A stretch of DNA of 64,000 nt from NCBI RefSeq assembly GCF_014651135.1, contig NZ_BMWH01000023.1:62001-126000 (forward strand), written 5' to 3'. The translations under genes were made by a program, and so were the position numbers. This document shows, piece after piece, positions 52,122 through 60,859 of the stretch. The notes under the pieces are model-generated. The model ran no database searches. It was not told the origin of the DNA and was given only the letters and a program-made list of their open reading frames with translations. This DNA comes from Streptomyces echinoruber. Its GTDB lineage: Bacteria; Actinomycetota; Actinomycetes; Streptomycetales; Streptomycetaceae. The stretch's first letter is position 1; each line of letters starts with the position of its first letter.

Positions 52122-52172
52122 GAAGCCCCGTTCACCTTTGGGGGCAGGTGCGGAGGAGGTGAACGAGGCTTC
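52122..52172. terminator. Hairpin with 16-nt arms downstream of the TetR remnant
   Basis: GAAGCCCCGTTCACCT (52122-52137) and AGGTGAACGAGGCTTC (52157-52172) pair with one mismatch around a 19-nt loop. The position after the TetR remnant and after the minus-strand small gene suggests a bidirectional terminator. Confidence 0.7.
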
Positions 52173-52359
52173 ACCCGCCCCACGCCTGTTGCGGATCAGG
52201 CGGTGTCGCTGGGGCGGGACCTCATCCCCTACGGGGGCAGGGGACGAGGAGACAGGACGCGGACGGGACCGGCTGCGCCGGCCTCATGTCCCGCCGCGCC
52301 CACCGCGAGCCGGGACGCACGGGCGCCCAGTCCGCGGGCCCTGGAGGGACACGGAGTGC

Positions 52360-52581
52360 TCACGGCTCCTCCCCGACGCTGAAATTCGTCTGATCGACGA
52401 TGCGGAACCGGGTGTGCCACGGATGATCACTCTGGTGCCGCCGGGCGAACTCCACCGGATCGCCGGTGTCGAGCCACTGGTGCGCCACGCAGTTCACACA
52501 TTCGACGAATCCGCCGGACGGAGCGTTCTTCAGCTCGTCGGCCGAGGAGATCGCCGGAAAGGGAGATACGAACATCCTCAC
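52360..52581 (-). CDS. Small protein of DUF7848-like type
   Basis: 73 residues. A Cys-containing segment FVECVNCVAHQWLDTG, a His-rich RRHQSDHPWHTRF and a VDQTNFSV end resemble short Streptomyces proteins near XRE regulators. Cys-x2-Cys and the histidines could bind zinc. GTG 52581 overlaps the upstream gene's stop (GTGA) and has GGAGG just before it. Function unknown. Confidence 0.62.
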   Translation of the reverse strand: MRMFVSPFPAISSADELKNAPSGGFVECVNCVAHQWLDTGDPVEFARRHQSDHPWHTRFRIVDQTNFSVGEEP

Positions 52582-52790
52582 GATTCCTCCCCGTGCGTCT
52601 TCAAGTGCCGCCTCAGCAGTACGGCGGCATCGGTAGCCGCGGACGGGTTGTATCGCGCGTTATACGGGTTGTTCGCGGCCCTGTAGTCGCGCGCGAGCGC
52701 GGCACATTTGTCGCACCCCGGCACGGGCTCCGGGGCCCGGAAGTCGAACGGACTGGGAAGTGGGATGACCCTGCTGCGCTTTAACGCCAT
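52578..52790 (-). CDS. Small CxxC protein
   Basis: 70 residues from ATG 52790 (GAGG box upstream; ATG 52823 is an alternative). It contains GCDKCAALARDYRAANNPYN and ends LRRHLKTHGEES. The single CxxC and the charged C-terminus suggest a small metal- or DNA-binding protein. It is coupled to the DUF7848-like gene. Similar proteins occur beside XRE regulators in Streptomyces. Confidence 0.6.
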   Translation of the reverse strand: MALKRSRVIPLPSPFDFRAPEPVPGCDKCAALARDYRAANNPYNARYNPSAATDAAVLLRRHLKTHGEES

Positions 52791-52879
52791 ACCTGTGCCT
52801 CTGTCAAAAGCCGGTAGGCCCATAGAATTCCGCTTGGTGGAGGGCAGGAACAGGGACGCAGCGTCCTACTCTCGAAACG

Positions 52880-54091
52880 CTAATTGGCCACGCCGAGGAA
52901 CTCGGCAATCGAACGCAGGCCCGGTGGCCGGGCAGGGAGTTCCCACAAATCGCGCACAATGGCGACGGCAAGCGTGTGGTGCCGCATCCACGTGGGCGCC
53001 ACCCGCCGAAGGGACTCCAACGCCTTCACGGCGCCTTCGGCGTTCCCGACGTCGGTGTGCGCACGAGCGACGTCGAGGAGCAGCCACGTCCGCCACGAAG
53101 GCGGCGTGTCCTTCGACAGGCGCATCCCCTTGGCGAGTGCGAGAGCTTCCTCCGGGCGCCCGTGCTGGACAGCCAGCCGGACACGTTCGATGCGGACGGA
53201 GGACTTGCTGAAGACGGAGACAAGGCGCCCGTCCTCCGGAGCCGGCATCTTGGTCACGCGCCCCGCCGCTTTCTCCGCGGTCCGCATCATCTCGTCCGCG
53301 CGCTCGTAGTCGCCGCTTCGGGCGTAGCTTGTCGCGGCGGACATGAGCAACCCGCCCCACACGCGGAGCCCGGAGGCGTCCGCCGAGTGCTCGCGCTCGA
53401 CGTTGTCCGCGGCGTAGACGGCCAGGTTGGTTGCGTCTTCCAGACGGTTCTGCCGCTGGTAGGCCCATGCGACGGAGTTGGAGATCATCGGGGCCAGCAG
53501 CGGGTCGGAGGACTTCCCGGCGGCGTCCATGGCCCGCTCCAGGCTCGTCAGCGCAAGATCCGTCTTGCCCAGCCGGATGGCCAGGTGTCCGCCAAGCTGG
53601 AGCGCCTTGCCCAGCGCAGCCTGGCCGGCGGCCCGCTCATCGTCCGCGCCGACGGCCGACGCGAACCGGGCGTCGGTGATGATGTCCGGCAGCAACTCCA
53701 TCAGGCGCCCGAATTCGGCGTTGTGGTAGAGCGTCCAGGCGTCGGCGATCTCCGCACGCAGGAGCGGCAGGGACAGCTTCTCCGCGCGCTTCGGCTCCGG
53801 AGGTGGGGCGAAGAGCGGCGGGGAGATTGCGCGACGCACGGCGACAAGCTGAGGCGGGTCGACTTCGCCCGTCGACGGGACTCCGGGCGGGTCTCCGAGG
53901 AGCGACGTCAGTTCAACGCCCAGTCCCTTCGCCAGGGCGTGCAAGGTAGGAAGCGCCGCGGAACTCTTGCGCTTCTGCTCCAGTTTCCGAACGACGTCGA
54001 CGGAGATACCGGACCGCGCGGCCAGCTCCTCCTGCGTCAGGCGGGAGAGACGCCGGAGTCGGCTCAGCTTGTCCCCAAGGTGCTCGCTCAC
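52880..54091 (-). CDS. XRE-family regulator with TPR-like domain
   Basis: 403 residues. The N-terminal helix-turn-helix (RLRRLSRLTQEELAARSGIS and VVRKLEQKRK) is of the XRE type. The rest is helical with repeat-like TPR patterns (ALGKALQLGGHLAIRLGKTD, AVAWAYQRQN-like). This is the layout of Streptomyces regulators that sit beside small partner genes. GTG 54091 (GTGAGCGAGCAC) is the likely start. It probably controls the small genes downstream. Confidence 0.87.
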   Translation of the reverse strand: MSEHLGDKLSRLRRLSRLTQEELAARSGISVDVVRKLEQKRKSSAALPTLHALAKGLGVELTSLLGDPPGVPSTGEVDPPQLVAVRRAISPPLFAPPPEPKRAEKLSLPLLRAEIADAWTLYHNAEFGRLMELLPDIITDARFASAVGADDERAAGQAALGKALQLGGHLAIRLGKTDLALTSLERAMDAAGKSSDPLLAPMISNSVAWAYQRQNRLEDATNLAVYAADNVEREHSADASGLRVWGGLLMSAATSYARSGDYERADEMMRTAEKAAGRVTKMPAPEDGRLVSVFSKSSVRIERVRLAVQHGRPEEALALAKGMRLSKDTPPSWRTWLLLDVARAHTDVGNAEGAVKALESLRRVAPTWMRHHTLAVAIVRDLWELPARPPGLRSIAEFLGVAN

Positions 54092-54160
54092 GTCACCGAC
54101 GGTACGACGAGAGCACCGTCTGCGTCAGACGTCGAACCCAAGCGCCCGTATCCGGGTCCG

Positions 54161-54283
54161 CTACGCCTTGCCGTGGTCGCCGTTGCAGAACTTCCGGCCC
54201 GGCCCCTCCTTCTGCTCCAGCGCCGCCCCGCGGTGCAGGCAAGCGGCGTCGCACGGGCTCTTGACGCTCTTCGTGCGATCCAT
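54161..54283 (-). CDS. Possible 40-residue Cys-containing protein
   Basis: The frame from ATG 54283 gives MDRTKSVKSPCDAACLHRGA and ends RKFCNGDHGKA. Three cysteines and basic residues suggest a small metal-binding protein like its neighbours. No good ribosome site is seen. Low confidence as a gene. Confidence 0.35.
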   Translation of the reverse strand: MDRTKSVKSPCDAACLHRGAALEQKEGPGRKFCNGDHGKA

Positions 54284-54532
54284 GGGAGTTCGTGGGTTTC
54301 TCCGTAAAGGAGTCACGGGAAAGCCCCGCGGTCCAGGTCGGCCCGCGGGGCGCGGGGGGAGCGTGCGGGCCGCCCCGCCCATGTACGGACGGGGCGACGC
54401 AGTGTGCGTCAGACGCGCCGGCCGACGTCGCCGGCACGTGCCGTCCCTTGCTCGTGAACGACGATCCGCGTCAGCGGACTGGTCGTTCGGACACGGGGTG
54501 GCGCAGTACGTGACGACGGGGACCGGTCCGCC

Positions 54533-55378
54533 TCACGGCGGGGAAGCCGGCGGGGACGGGCGGTCGTCAGCCGGGTCGGTGTCGCCGGCCGGGTCGGTGT
54601 CGCCGGCCGGGTCGGTGTCGCCGGCCGGGTCGGTGCCGCCGGCCGGGTCGGTGTCGCCGAGGATCGCGCGGGCCACCGGTTCCAGGTAGTCCGCGCAGGG
54701 GCCGCCCAGGGTCCGTAACGCGGCCGGTGCGGAGACGAGGGCGATCCGGTCGATTTCCGGGGTGCGGCCCCGGGCCGTCTCGGCGGCGGTCAGGTCGGCG
54801 AACCGCCGGTGCAGCAGCGCCGCGGGACGCGCGGGGGCGCGGAAGAGGACGCCGACGTTCCGGACGCCACGGACCACCCGCCACAGGACCAGGGCGTCGG
54901 GCGGGGTGTCCAGGCCGGTCTCCTCCAGGAGTTCGAGGGCGGCGTGGCGGCGCACGGCCGCCTCGTCGAGCGGGGCGCGGCCGTCGGGCGGCGGCTCGAG
55001 GGAGCCGCCCGGAAGCTGCCAGCGGCCGGGCGCGGACGTCGTCGGCCCGTTGCGGACGACGAGCAGACGGCCGTCGTCGGTGGACTGCACCACCCCGGTG
55101 AACAGGGACGGCAGCCAGGCCGTCGTGCCCGGGACCCGGCGCAGGAGGCGGGAGCGGTACGTGGTCCTGGCCCAGGTGATCACCAACTCCCCCGCGCCGT
55201 CCCGGCGCAGCCCCGCGCACACCGCCAACGGCCCGTCGAACAGGGCCGGGTTGGCCTGCACGGCCTCCGCCCACGCCCGGTCCCGGGCCCGCCGCTCCCC
55301 GGACGGCGGCTGAGGAGCGGGGACTTCCCGCAGGCGGATGCGGGCGGCCGGAAGGAGCTCGGCGTGGGAGTGTGCCAC
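54533..55378 (-). CDS. Nudix hydrolase with C-terminal repeat tail
   Basis: 281 residues. A long N-terminus is followed by a Nudix box: GRWQLPGGSLEPPPDGR with AVRRHAALELLEETGLD. The spacing contains extra residues compared with the standard box, so it is a divergent member. The C-terminus ends with five GDTDPA units made by an 18-bp repeat. GTG 55378 has AAAGGA 6 nt upstream and replaces the longer upstream frame. Substrate unknown. Confidence 0.8.
   Translation of the reverse strand: MAHSHAELLPAARIRLREVPAPQPPSGERRARDRAWAEAVQANPALFDGPLAVCAGLRRDGAGELVITWARTTYRSRLLRRVPGTTAWLPSLFTGVVQSTDDGRLLVVRNGPTTSAPGRWQLPGGSLEPPPDGRAPLDEAAVRRHAALELLEETGLDTPPDALVLWRVVRGVRNVGVLFRAPARPAALLHRRFADLTAAETARGRTPEIDRIALVSAPAALRTLGGPCADYLEPVARAILGDTDPAGGTDPAGDTDPAGDTDPAGDTDPADDRPSPPASPP
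54573..54662 (-). repeat. 18-bp tandem repeat, 5 copies, in the Nudix C-terminus
   Basis: Units GGGTCGGTGTCGCCGGCC lie at 54573, 54591, 54609, 54627 (one change) and 54645 (diverged end). They code for repeated GDTDPA on the minus strand, so copy changes keep the frame. Confidence 0.95.
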
Positions 55379-55534
55379 CGGTGTCCTTTCGCCGGGACGC
55401 CGGTGCCACGCCCCCTCGGTGGCCTCGGCGCGATGTGATCCGCTCATCGGGACAGTCTGCCGTGGCCGGGATCGCCGTCCGGCCGTTTGTCCCGCGTGTC
55501 TCCCGGTGTCCCCGTCCGCCGTCGGCGCCGCCGG

Positions 55535-56785
55535 TCAGCCCAGTGCCGCCAGCGGGTCGTCCAGCACCGGCTGCCAGGCCAGTTCGGCGGCGCCGACGAG
55601 ACTGTTGTGGTCGAGGGTGCACGGCAGGACCGGGACGCCGCCGCTCTGGCCGCCCCACAGGCTGCGGTCGGCGATGACGGCGTGCAGGCGGTCGGGGTCG
55701 GCCTCCAGGAGGGTGCGGTGCAGGCCGCCGAGGATGATGCGGTCGGGGTTGAGGATGTTGACCAGGCCGGCCAGGCCGAGGCCGAGACGGTCGATCAGTG
55801 TCTCGGTGGCGGCGCGGACGGACGGGTCGTCGTAGTGCCGGCGGACCAGGTCCTCGGCCTGGCTCAGCAGCGAGACCTCGGGGCCGGGGTCGCGGCCCGC
55901 GGCGGTGAGCAGGGCCAGCGGGTCGGCCTCGACGTCCAGGCAGCCGCGGCTGCCGCAGTGGCAGGGGCGCCCCTCGGGATTGACGGTGAGGTGGCCGACC
56001 TCCAGGGCTAGACCCGAACTGCCCGTGTGCAGGCGCCCGTCGAGCACCAGCGCGCCGCCCACGCCCCGGTGCCCGGTGGCCACGCACAGCAGGTCGCGGG
56101 CGCCGCGGCCGGCGCCGTGCCGGTGCTCGGCGAGCGCGGCCAGGTTGACGTCGTTGCCCGCGAACGCCGGTCCGGGGATGCCGGCGGCGCGCACGCACTC
56201 GGTGAAGATGCGGCGCACCGGCGCGCCCGCGGGCCAGGCCAGGTGGAGGGGGTTGAGGGCGAGTCCGTCCGGCTCGGCCACGGCGGACGGCACGGCGAGC
56301 CCGGCGCCCACGCAGCGCCGTCCCGTGGCGCGCAGCAGGCCGGCGCCGGCCTCCACGACCGAGGAGAGCACCTTCGCCGGGTCCGCGTCGACGGTCTCGC
56401 AGCCGGGCGCGGTGGCCACGATCCGCCCGCCGAGGCCGACCAGGGCGGCGCGGTACCCGTCGGCGTGCACCTGCGCGGCGAGCACGACGGGTCCGTCCTC
56501 GGCGACCGCCAGCCGGTGCGAGGGGCGGCCCTGGGAGCCGGCGGCCGCACCGGGGCGGGCGTCCACCCGGATCAGGCCGAGCGCCTCCAGTTCGGCGGCC
56601 ACCGCGCCGGCGGTCGCCCGGGTGACGCCGAGCTGGGCGGTGAGCACCGCGCGGGTGGGGGCGCGGCCGGTGTGCACGAGCTCCAGCGCGGGCCCGAGGA
56701 CGCCGCGTCCCCGGTCCAGTCGCGTCCCCCTCGGTCGAGGGGCGGTCCCTTTCCCCGCCGTCCGGGGGTCCGCCTTGCCGCTCAT
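55535..56785 (-). CDS. ROK-family transcriptional repressor
   Basis: 416 residues. An N-terminal winged helix (APTRAVLTAQLGVTRATAGA) is followed by the ROK domain with GNDVNLAALAEHRHG, EVGHLTV, and the zinc motif CHCGSRGCLDVEA. The ATP motif D-x-G-x-T is altered (VHADGYRAAL), as in non-catalytic ROK repressors. They control sugar genes such as xylose or amino-sugar operons. The aldolase/SIS locus nearby is a possible target. Confidence 0.9.
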   Translation of the reverse strand: MSGKADPRTAGKGTAPRPRGTRLDRGRGVLGPALELVHTGRAPTRAVLTAQLGVTRATAGAVAAELEALGLIRVDARPGAAAGSQGRPSHRLAVAEDGPVVLAAQVHADGYRAALVGLGGRIVATAPGCETVDADPAKVLSSVVEAGAGLLRATGRRCVGAGLAVPSAVAEPDGLALNPLHLAWPAGAPVRRIFTECVRAAGIPGPAFAGNDVNLAALAEHRHGAGRGARDLLCVATGHRGVGGALVLDGRLHTGSSGLALEVGHLTVNPEGRPCHCGSRGCLDVEADPLALLTAAGRDPGPEVSLLSQAEDLVRRHYDDPSVRAATETLIDRLGLGLAGLVNILNPDRIILGGLHRTLLEADPDRLHAVIADRSLWGGQSGGVPVLPCTLDHNSLVGAAELAWQPVLDDPLAALG

Positions 56786-56809
56786 GACAGGGAGTCTCCC
56801 ATGATCCGC

Positions 56810-57493
56810 TCAGCCGGCGGTCGCCGTCGGGTCCGTCAGGCCGCTGACCCGCAGGGTGATGCTGAGCCGCCCGGCGAGCCCCAGCTCCGGCGGCGCCGTG
56901 CCCGGGAACACGCGCGGCACGCCGTGGTGGGCGAGGCGGGCGGGCCCGCCGAAGACGAACAGGTCGCCGCTGCGCAGCTCGACGTCGGTGTACGGCCGGG
57001 ACCGGTGGGCGGTGTTGCCGAAGCGGAAGGTGCACGTGTCGCCCAGGCTCAGCGACACCACCGGGGCCGTGGACCGCTCGTCGCTGTCGCGGTGCATGCC
57101 CATGCGGGCGCCGGCGTCGTAGAAGTTGATCAGGGCGATGTCGTAGGCGGCGTCCGCGGCCGCGTCCGGGCCGAGCGCGTCGGCGACGGCGCGCCGGCCC
57201 AGGTCGCCCAGCCAGGCCGGGAACGGCTTCACGGGCGCGCCGTCGCCGTCGACGGCCGTCCGGGCGTAGCCGTACGGGTACCAGTGCAGGCCCAGGCACA
57301 CCTGGCGGGCGCTCATCGTGCCGCCGCCCGGGGTGCGGACGGTGCGCAGCCCGGCCGGCGGGCGGGCCCACTCCCGGCACGCCCCGAGCAGCTCGCGCTG
57401 CTGCCGCGGGCCGAGCCAGCCGGGCACGTGCACCGCGCCCGGCGCGATGCGCCCGCGGGTCCTGGGGAACAGCTCCGCGTCCATGGCTCCCAT
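56810..57493 (-). CDS. AlkB-like 2-oxoglutarate/Fe(II) dioxygenase
   Basis: 227 residues, close to the usual AlkB length. The iron ligands are His134 and Asp136 in MHRDSDE and His190 in LAHHGVPR, with the 2-oxoglutarate arginines in RLSITLRVSG. AlkB removes methyl groups from damaged DNA or RNA bases. The start MGAMDAELFP (ATG 57493) is preferred; ATG 57484 is the other option. Confidence 0.87.
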   Translation of the reverse strand: MGAMDAELFPRTRGRIAPGAVHVPGWLGPRQQRELLGACREWARPPAGLRTVRTPGGGTMSARQVCLGLHWYPYGYARTAVDGDGAPVKPFPAWLGDLGRRAVADALGPDAAADAAYDIALINFYDAGARMGMHRDSDERSTAPVVSLSLGDTCTFRFGNTAHRSRPYTDVELRSGDLFVFGGPARLAHHGVPRVFPGTAPPELGLAGRLSITLRVSGLTDPTATAG

Positions 57494-57577
57494 CCTGCCC
57501 GAGACCGCACGGGCGGTCCCCACCTGCTGCTCCGGCACAGGCCGTCCCCACCTGCGGCTCCGCTAGCCTGGAGCACG

Positions 57578-58723
57578 ATGAACGACCGCATGACCACGCC
57601 CTGGGGCGAGCTCGCGCTGACCCGCTTCCCCGAGGACCCGCGCGAGCGGCTGCGCGCCTGGGACGCCTCCGACGAGTACCTGCTGCAGCACCTCGCCGAC
57701 GAGCGCGTCCCGCTGTCCGGCACGGTCGTGGTGGCCGGTGACCGCTGGGGGGCGCTCGTCACCGCGCTGGCCGGGCACCGGCCGGTGCAGATCACCGACT
57801 CCTTCCTCGCCCGGGAGGCGACCCGCGCGAACCTCGCCCGCAACGGCGTCGGCGTCGGCACGGTGGGGCTGCTCACCACCCAGGACCCGCCGCCGGAGCG
57901 GATCGACGTGCTGCTGGTGCGGGTGCCCAAGAGCCTGGCCCTGCTGGAGGACCTGCTGCTGCGGCTGGCGCCCGCGGTGCACGCCGGCACGGTCGTCGTC
58001 GGCACCGGCATGGTGAAGGAGATCCACACCTCCACCCTCCGGCTCTTCGAGCGGATCCTCGGGCCGACCCGCACCTCCCTGGCGCGGAAGAAGGCACGGC
58101 TCATCTTCTGCGCCCCCGATCCGTCCCTGGAGCGGCCCGCCAACCCGTGGCCGTACGTCTACACGCTCCCCGAGGGCATCGGTCCCGTCTCGGGGCGGAC
58201 CGTCGTCAACCACGCGGGTGTCTTCTGCGCCGACCGCCTCGACGTCGGCACCCGGTTCTTCCTCACCCACCTCCCGCGCACCCGCGGCCCCCGGCGCGTG
58301 GTGGACCTCGGCTGCGGCAACGGCGTGGTCGGCACGGCGGTGGCGCTGGCCAACCCGGACGCCGAGGTGCTGTTCATCGACGAGTCGTTCCAGGCGGTGG
58401 CCTCCGCGGAGGCCACGTTCAAGGCGAACGGGGTGCCCGGGCACGGCGAGTTCCGGGTCGGGGACGGGCTGACGGGGGTGCCGGACGGCAGCGTGGACCT
58501 GGTGCTGACCAACCCGCCGTTCCACTCCCACCAGGCCACCACCGACGCGACGGCGTGGCGGATGTTCACCGGGGCGCGGCGCGTGCTGCGGCCGGGCGGC
58601 GAGCTGTGGGTGGTCGGCAACCGGCACCTGGGGTACCACGTCAAGCTGCGCCGCCTGTTCGGTGCCGGCGAGGTGGTGGCGGGCAACCCGAAGTTCGTCG
58701 TGCTGCGGGCCGTCAGGCGGTGA
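57578..58723 (+). CDS. RsmC/RlmG-like SAM-dependent rRNA methyltransferase
   Basis: 381 residues. The C-terminal catalytic domain has SAM motif VVDLGCGNGVVG and the guanine-N2 motif LTNPPFHSHQ, and an N-terminal domain of the same fold lies ahead of it, as in RlmG (23S) and RsmC (16S). ATG 57578 has a GGAG box. The gene overlaps the convergent aldolase gene by 11 bp at its 3' end. Confidence 0.86.
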   Translation: MNDRMTTPWGELALTRFPEDPRERLRAWDASDEYLLQHLADERVPLSGTVVVAGDRWGALVTALAGHRPVQITDSFLAREATRANLARNGVGVGTVGLLTTQDPPPERIDVLLVRVPKSLALLEDLLLRLAPAVHAGTVVVGTGMVKEIHTSTLRLFERILGPTRTSLARKKARLIFCAPDPSLERPANPWPYVYTLPEGIGPVSGRTVVNHAGVFCADRLDVGTRFFLTHLPRTRGPRRVVDLGCGNGVVGTAVALANPDAEVLFIDESFQAVASAEATFKANGVPGHGEFRVGDGLTGVPDGSVDLVLTNPPFHSHQATTDATAWRMFTGARRVLRPGGELWVVGNRHLGYHVKLRRLFGAGEVVAGNPKFVVLRAVRR

Positions 58724-59654
58724 CGCGTCCCGGCGGCGCGTCCTCGGCGCCCGGGACGCCCGGGACGCCGGGGACGCCGGGGACTCCGAGGACGCGGAGG
58801 AAGTGCTCCACCGTCCGCGCCATCGCCTGCCGCGCGCCGTCGAGGTAGCGGCGCGGGTCGACCGCGTCCGGGTGCGCGGCGAGGAAGTCCCGTACCGCTT
58901 CGGTCATCGCCCGGTTCAGGGCCGTGCCGACGTTGACCTTGGCGATGCCGCGAGCCGCCGCCTCGGCCAGGTCGCGGTCCGGGACGCCGGAGGAGCCGTG
59001 CAGGACGAGGGGGACGCCGGCGGCGGTGGCGAGGCGGGCGACGAGGTCCTGGTCGAGGCGGGCGGTGCGGGTGGTCATGGCGTGCGTGCTGCCGACGGCC
59101 ACGGCCAGCGCGTCCACGCCGGAGGCGGCGACGAAGGCGCGGGCCTCGTCCGGGTCGGTGCGGGCCTCGGGGCTATGCGCGTCCGGGGTGCGCTCGGCGG
59201 TGCCGGCCCGCCCGTCCGGCCGGTCCTTGCCGCCGATGCGCCCCAACTCGGCCTCGATCCACAGTCCTTGGGCGTGCGCCCAGTCGACGGCGGCCCGGGT
59301 CGCGGCGAGGTTTCGCGCGTAGGGCAGGCGGGAGGCGTCGTACATCACGGAGCCGAACCCGGCCGCCGGCGCCTGGCGCAGCAGGTCGTCGCTCTGCACG
59401 TGGTCGAGGTGCAGCGCGACCGGCACCCGCGCCTGTTCGGCCGCGGCCCGGGCGGCGCGGGCGAGCGGGAGCAGGCGTCCGCCGCGGTACTTCACGGCGT
59501 TCTCGCTGACCTGGACGACGACGGGCGCGCCGGCCTGCTCCGCCCCGGTGACGACGGCCTCGACGTGTTCGAGGGTGATGACGTTGAACGCGGCGACGGC
59601 CGTGTGCGCGGCCGCGGCGCGGGCGACCAGGTCGCCGGTGGCTGCCAGGGGCAC
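58713..59654 (-). CDS. Class II (zinc) aldolase of the tagatose/fructose-bisphosphate type
   Basis: 313 residues. Catalytic Asp84 and zinc ligand His85 lie in LHLDHVQSDD; other landmarks are FNVITLEHVEAV, VAVGSTHAM and LHGSSGVPD. The pattern fits the GatY/KbaY or Fba type, which cleaves ketose bisphosphates. The C-terminus carries VPGVPGVPGVPG from a 9-bp repeat (58751-58786). The start is GTG 59654. It is in the same direction as the SIS gene upstream and probably shares a pathway with it. Confidence 0.87.
   Translation of the reverse strand: MPLAATGDLVARAAAAHTAVAAFNVITLEHVEAVVTGAEQAGAPVVVQVSENAVKYRGGRLLPLARAARAAAEQARVPVALHLDHVQSDDLLRQAPAAGFGSVMYDASRLPYARNLAATRAAVDWAHAQGLWIEAELGRIGGKDRPDGRAGTAERTPDAHSPEARTDPDEARAFVAASGVDALAVAVGSTHAMTTRTARLDQDLVARLATAAGVPLVLHGSSGVPDRDLAEAAARGIAKVNVGTALNRAMTEAVRDFLAAHPDAVDPRRYLDGARQAMARTVEHFLRVLGVPGVPGVPGVPGAEDAPPGRVTA
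58751..58786 (-). repeat. 9-bp tandem repeat, 4 copies, in the aldolase C-terminus
   Basis: CCGGGACGC occurs at 58751 and 58760, CGGGGACGC at 58769 and CGGGGACTC at 58778. It codes for Val-Pro-Gly repeats near the C-terminus, in frame. Confidence 0.93.
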
Positions 59655-59776
59655 GGTGGGGTGACCTTTCGTCGGCGGCGGGCCGGCCGGGTGGGGGGCG
59701 GGGAGGCGGGCCGGCCGTGGCGGAGGGATCCGGCTGCGGTTGGGGGAGGATCTGCGGCTCAGGGGATGAGGGATTT

Positions 59777-59850
59777 GCGGCTCGGGGAAGGGGATCCGCG
59801 GTTCAGGGAAGGGGATCCGTGGTTCAGGGAAGGGGATCCGTGGCTCAGGA
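59777..59850. repeat. 21-bp tandem repeat, 3.5 copies, between aldolase and SIS genes
   Basis: Units lie at 59777-59797, 59798-59818 and 59819-59839 and share the ending GG(G/A)GGATCC; a partial copy follows to 59850. The array runs over the SIS stop codon (59845) into the space before the aldolase. Confidence 0.92.
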
Positions 59851-60735
59851 GGTGAGGATCACCGAGCGCGTCAAGTGGCGCGGCCGGTCCGGGTCGAGGC
59901 CGCGGGCCGCGGCGACGGCGAGCGCGAGGCGCTGGGCGCGGACCAGTTCGGCGAGCGGGTCCAGCCGGCCCTCGATCCACAACGCGCCGGTGGCGCGCAC
60001 CTGTTCGGCCAGGCCCTTGGGCGCGGGTCCGAGCATCCAGGTCGCGGTGCCGGTCGTGGCGATGCTGAGAGGGCCGTGCCGGTACTCCATCGCCGGGTAG
60101 GCCTCGGCCCACGACAGGGACGCCTCGCGCATCTTGAGCGCGGCCTCCTGAGCGAGCCCCACCGTCCAGCCGCGGCCGAGGAAGGTGATCTGGCCGCAGG
60201 CGGCGAGTTTTCCGGGCAGCGGTTCGGCCAGCGCGGCGCGGGCGTCGGCGACCGCGCCGTCGGGGTGCAGGCCGAGGTGGGCGCGCAGGAGCGTGAGCGC
60301 GCTGGTGGCGAACCGGGTCTGCACCACGGAGCGTTCGTCGGCGAAGCCGAGCACCACGACCTCGTCGGCGGCCCGCACGACGGGGGTGTCCCCGTCCGCG
60401 GTCACCGCGGTGGTGCGGGTGCGTCCGCGCAGCCCGCGCAGCAGGTCCAGCACCTCGGTGGTGGTGCCCGAGCGGGTGAGGGCGACGACCCGGTCGTAGG
60501 TCCGGCCGTGGGGGAACTCCGAGGCGGGGAACGCGTCCGTCTCTCCCCGGCCCGCGCCCTCCCGCAGCGCCGCGGCGGCCTGCGCCATGTGGTACGACGT
60601 GCCGCAGCCGACGATCGCGACCCGCTCCCCCGCCGCCGGGAGTGCCCGCGCGTGCGGCTCGGCCAGGGCGGCGGCCCGCGTCCAGCACTCGGGCTGACTG
60701 GTCAGTTCGTCCTCGACGTGCGTCGTGTGCGCCAT
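59845..60735 (-). CDS. SIS-domain sugar-phosphate isomerase/deaminase
   Basis: 296 residues with two SIS domains: IVGCGTSYHMAQAAA, LTRSGTTTEVLDLL, and FLGRGWTVGLAQEAALKM. This is the AgaS/GlmS-C-like type, which isomerises or deaminates amino-sugar phosphates. ATG 60735 follows an AAGG box. It faces a divergent DeoR regulator and precedes the class II aldolase, a layout typical for galactosamine or tagatose use. Confidence 0.87.
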   Translation of the reverse strand: MAHTTHVEDELTSQPECWTRAAALAEPHARALPAAGERVAIVGCGTSYHMAQAAAALREGAGRGETDAFPASEFPHGRTYDRVVALTRSGTTTEVLDLLRGLRGRTRTTAVTADGDTPVVRAADEVVVLGFADERSVVQTRFATSALTLLRAHLGLHPDGAVADARAALAEPLPGKLAACGQITFLGRGWTVGLAQEAALKMREASLSWAEAYPAMEYRHGPLSIATTGTATWMLGPAPKGLAEQVRATGALWIEGRLDPLAELVRAQRLALAVAAARGLDPDRPRHLTRSVILTS

Positions 60736-60781
60736 GCCGCACCTTCCCGCCGGGTGATTGTTCCTGCACGGTAGCGCGCCC

Positions 60782-60801
60782 TTTCGAGCACCATCAAGCA
60801 T
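60782..60801. promoter_or_regulatory. Possible DeoR operator between divergent SIS and DeoR genes
   Basis: TCGAGCA and TCAAGCA lie 10 bp apart (starting 60784 and 60794) in the 124-bp gap between the two start codons. DeoR proteins often bind such direct repeats on the same helix face. Only two copies are visible. Confidence 0.4.
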
Positions 60802-60859
60802 CGGGCGGGGGTGGTCGGGTGCGCTAGGGTCGCCGGTGATCGAGGATCGGAGGGTGCGG

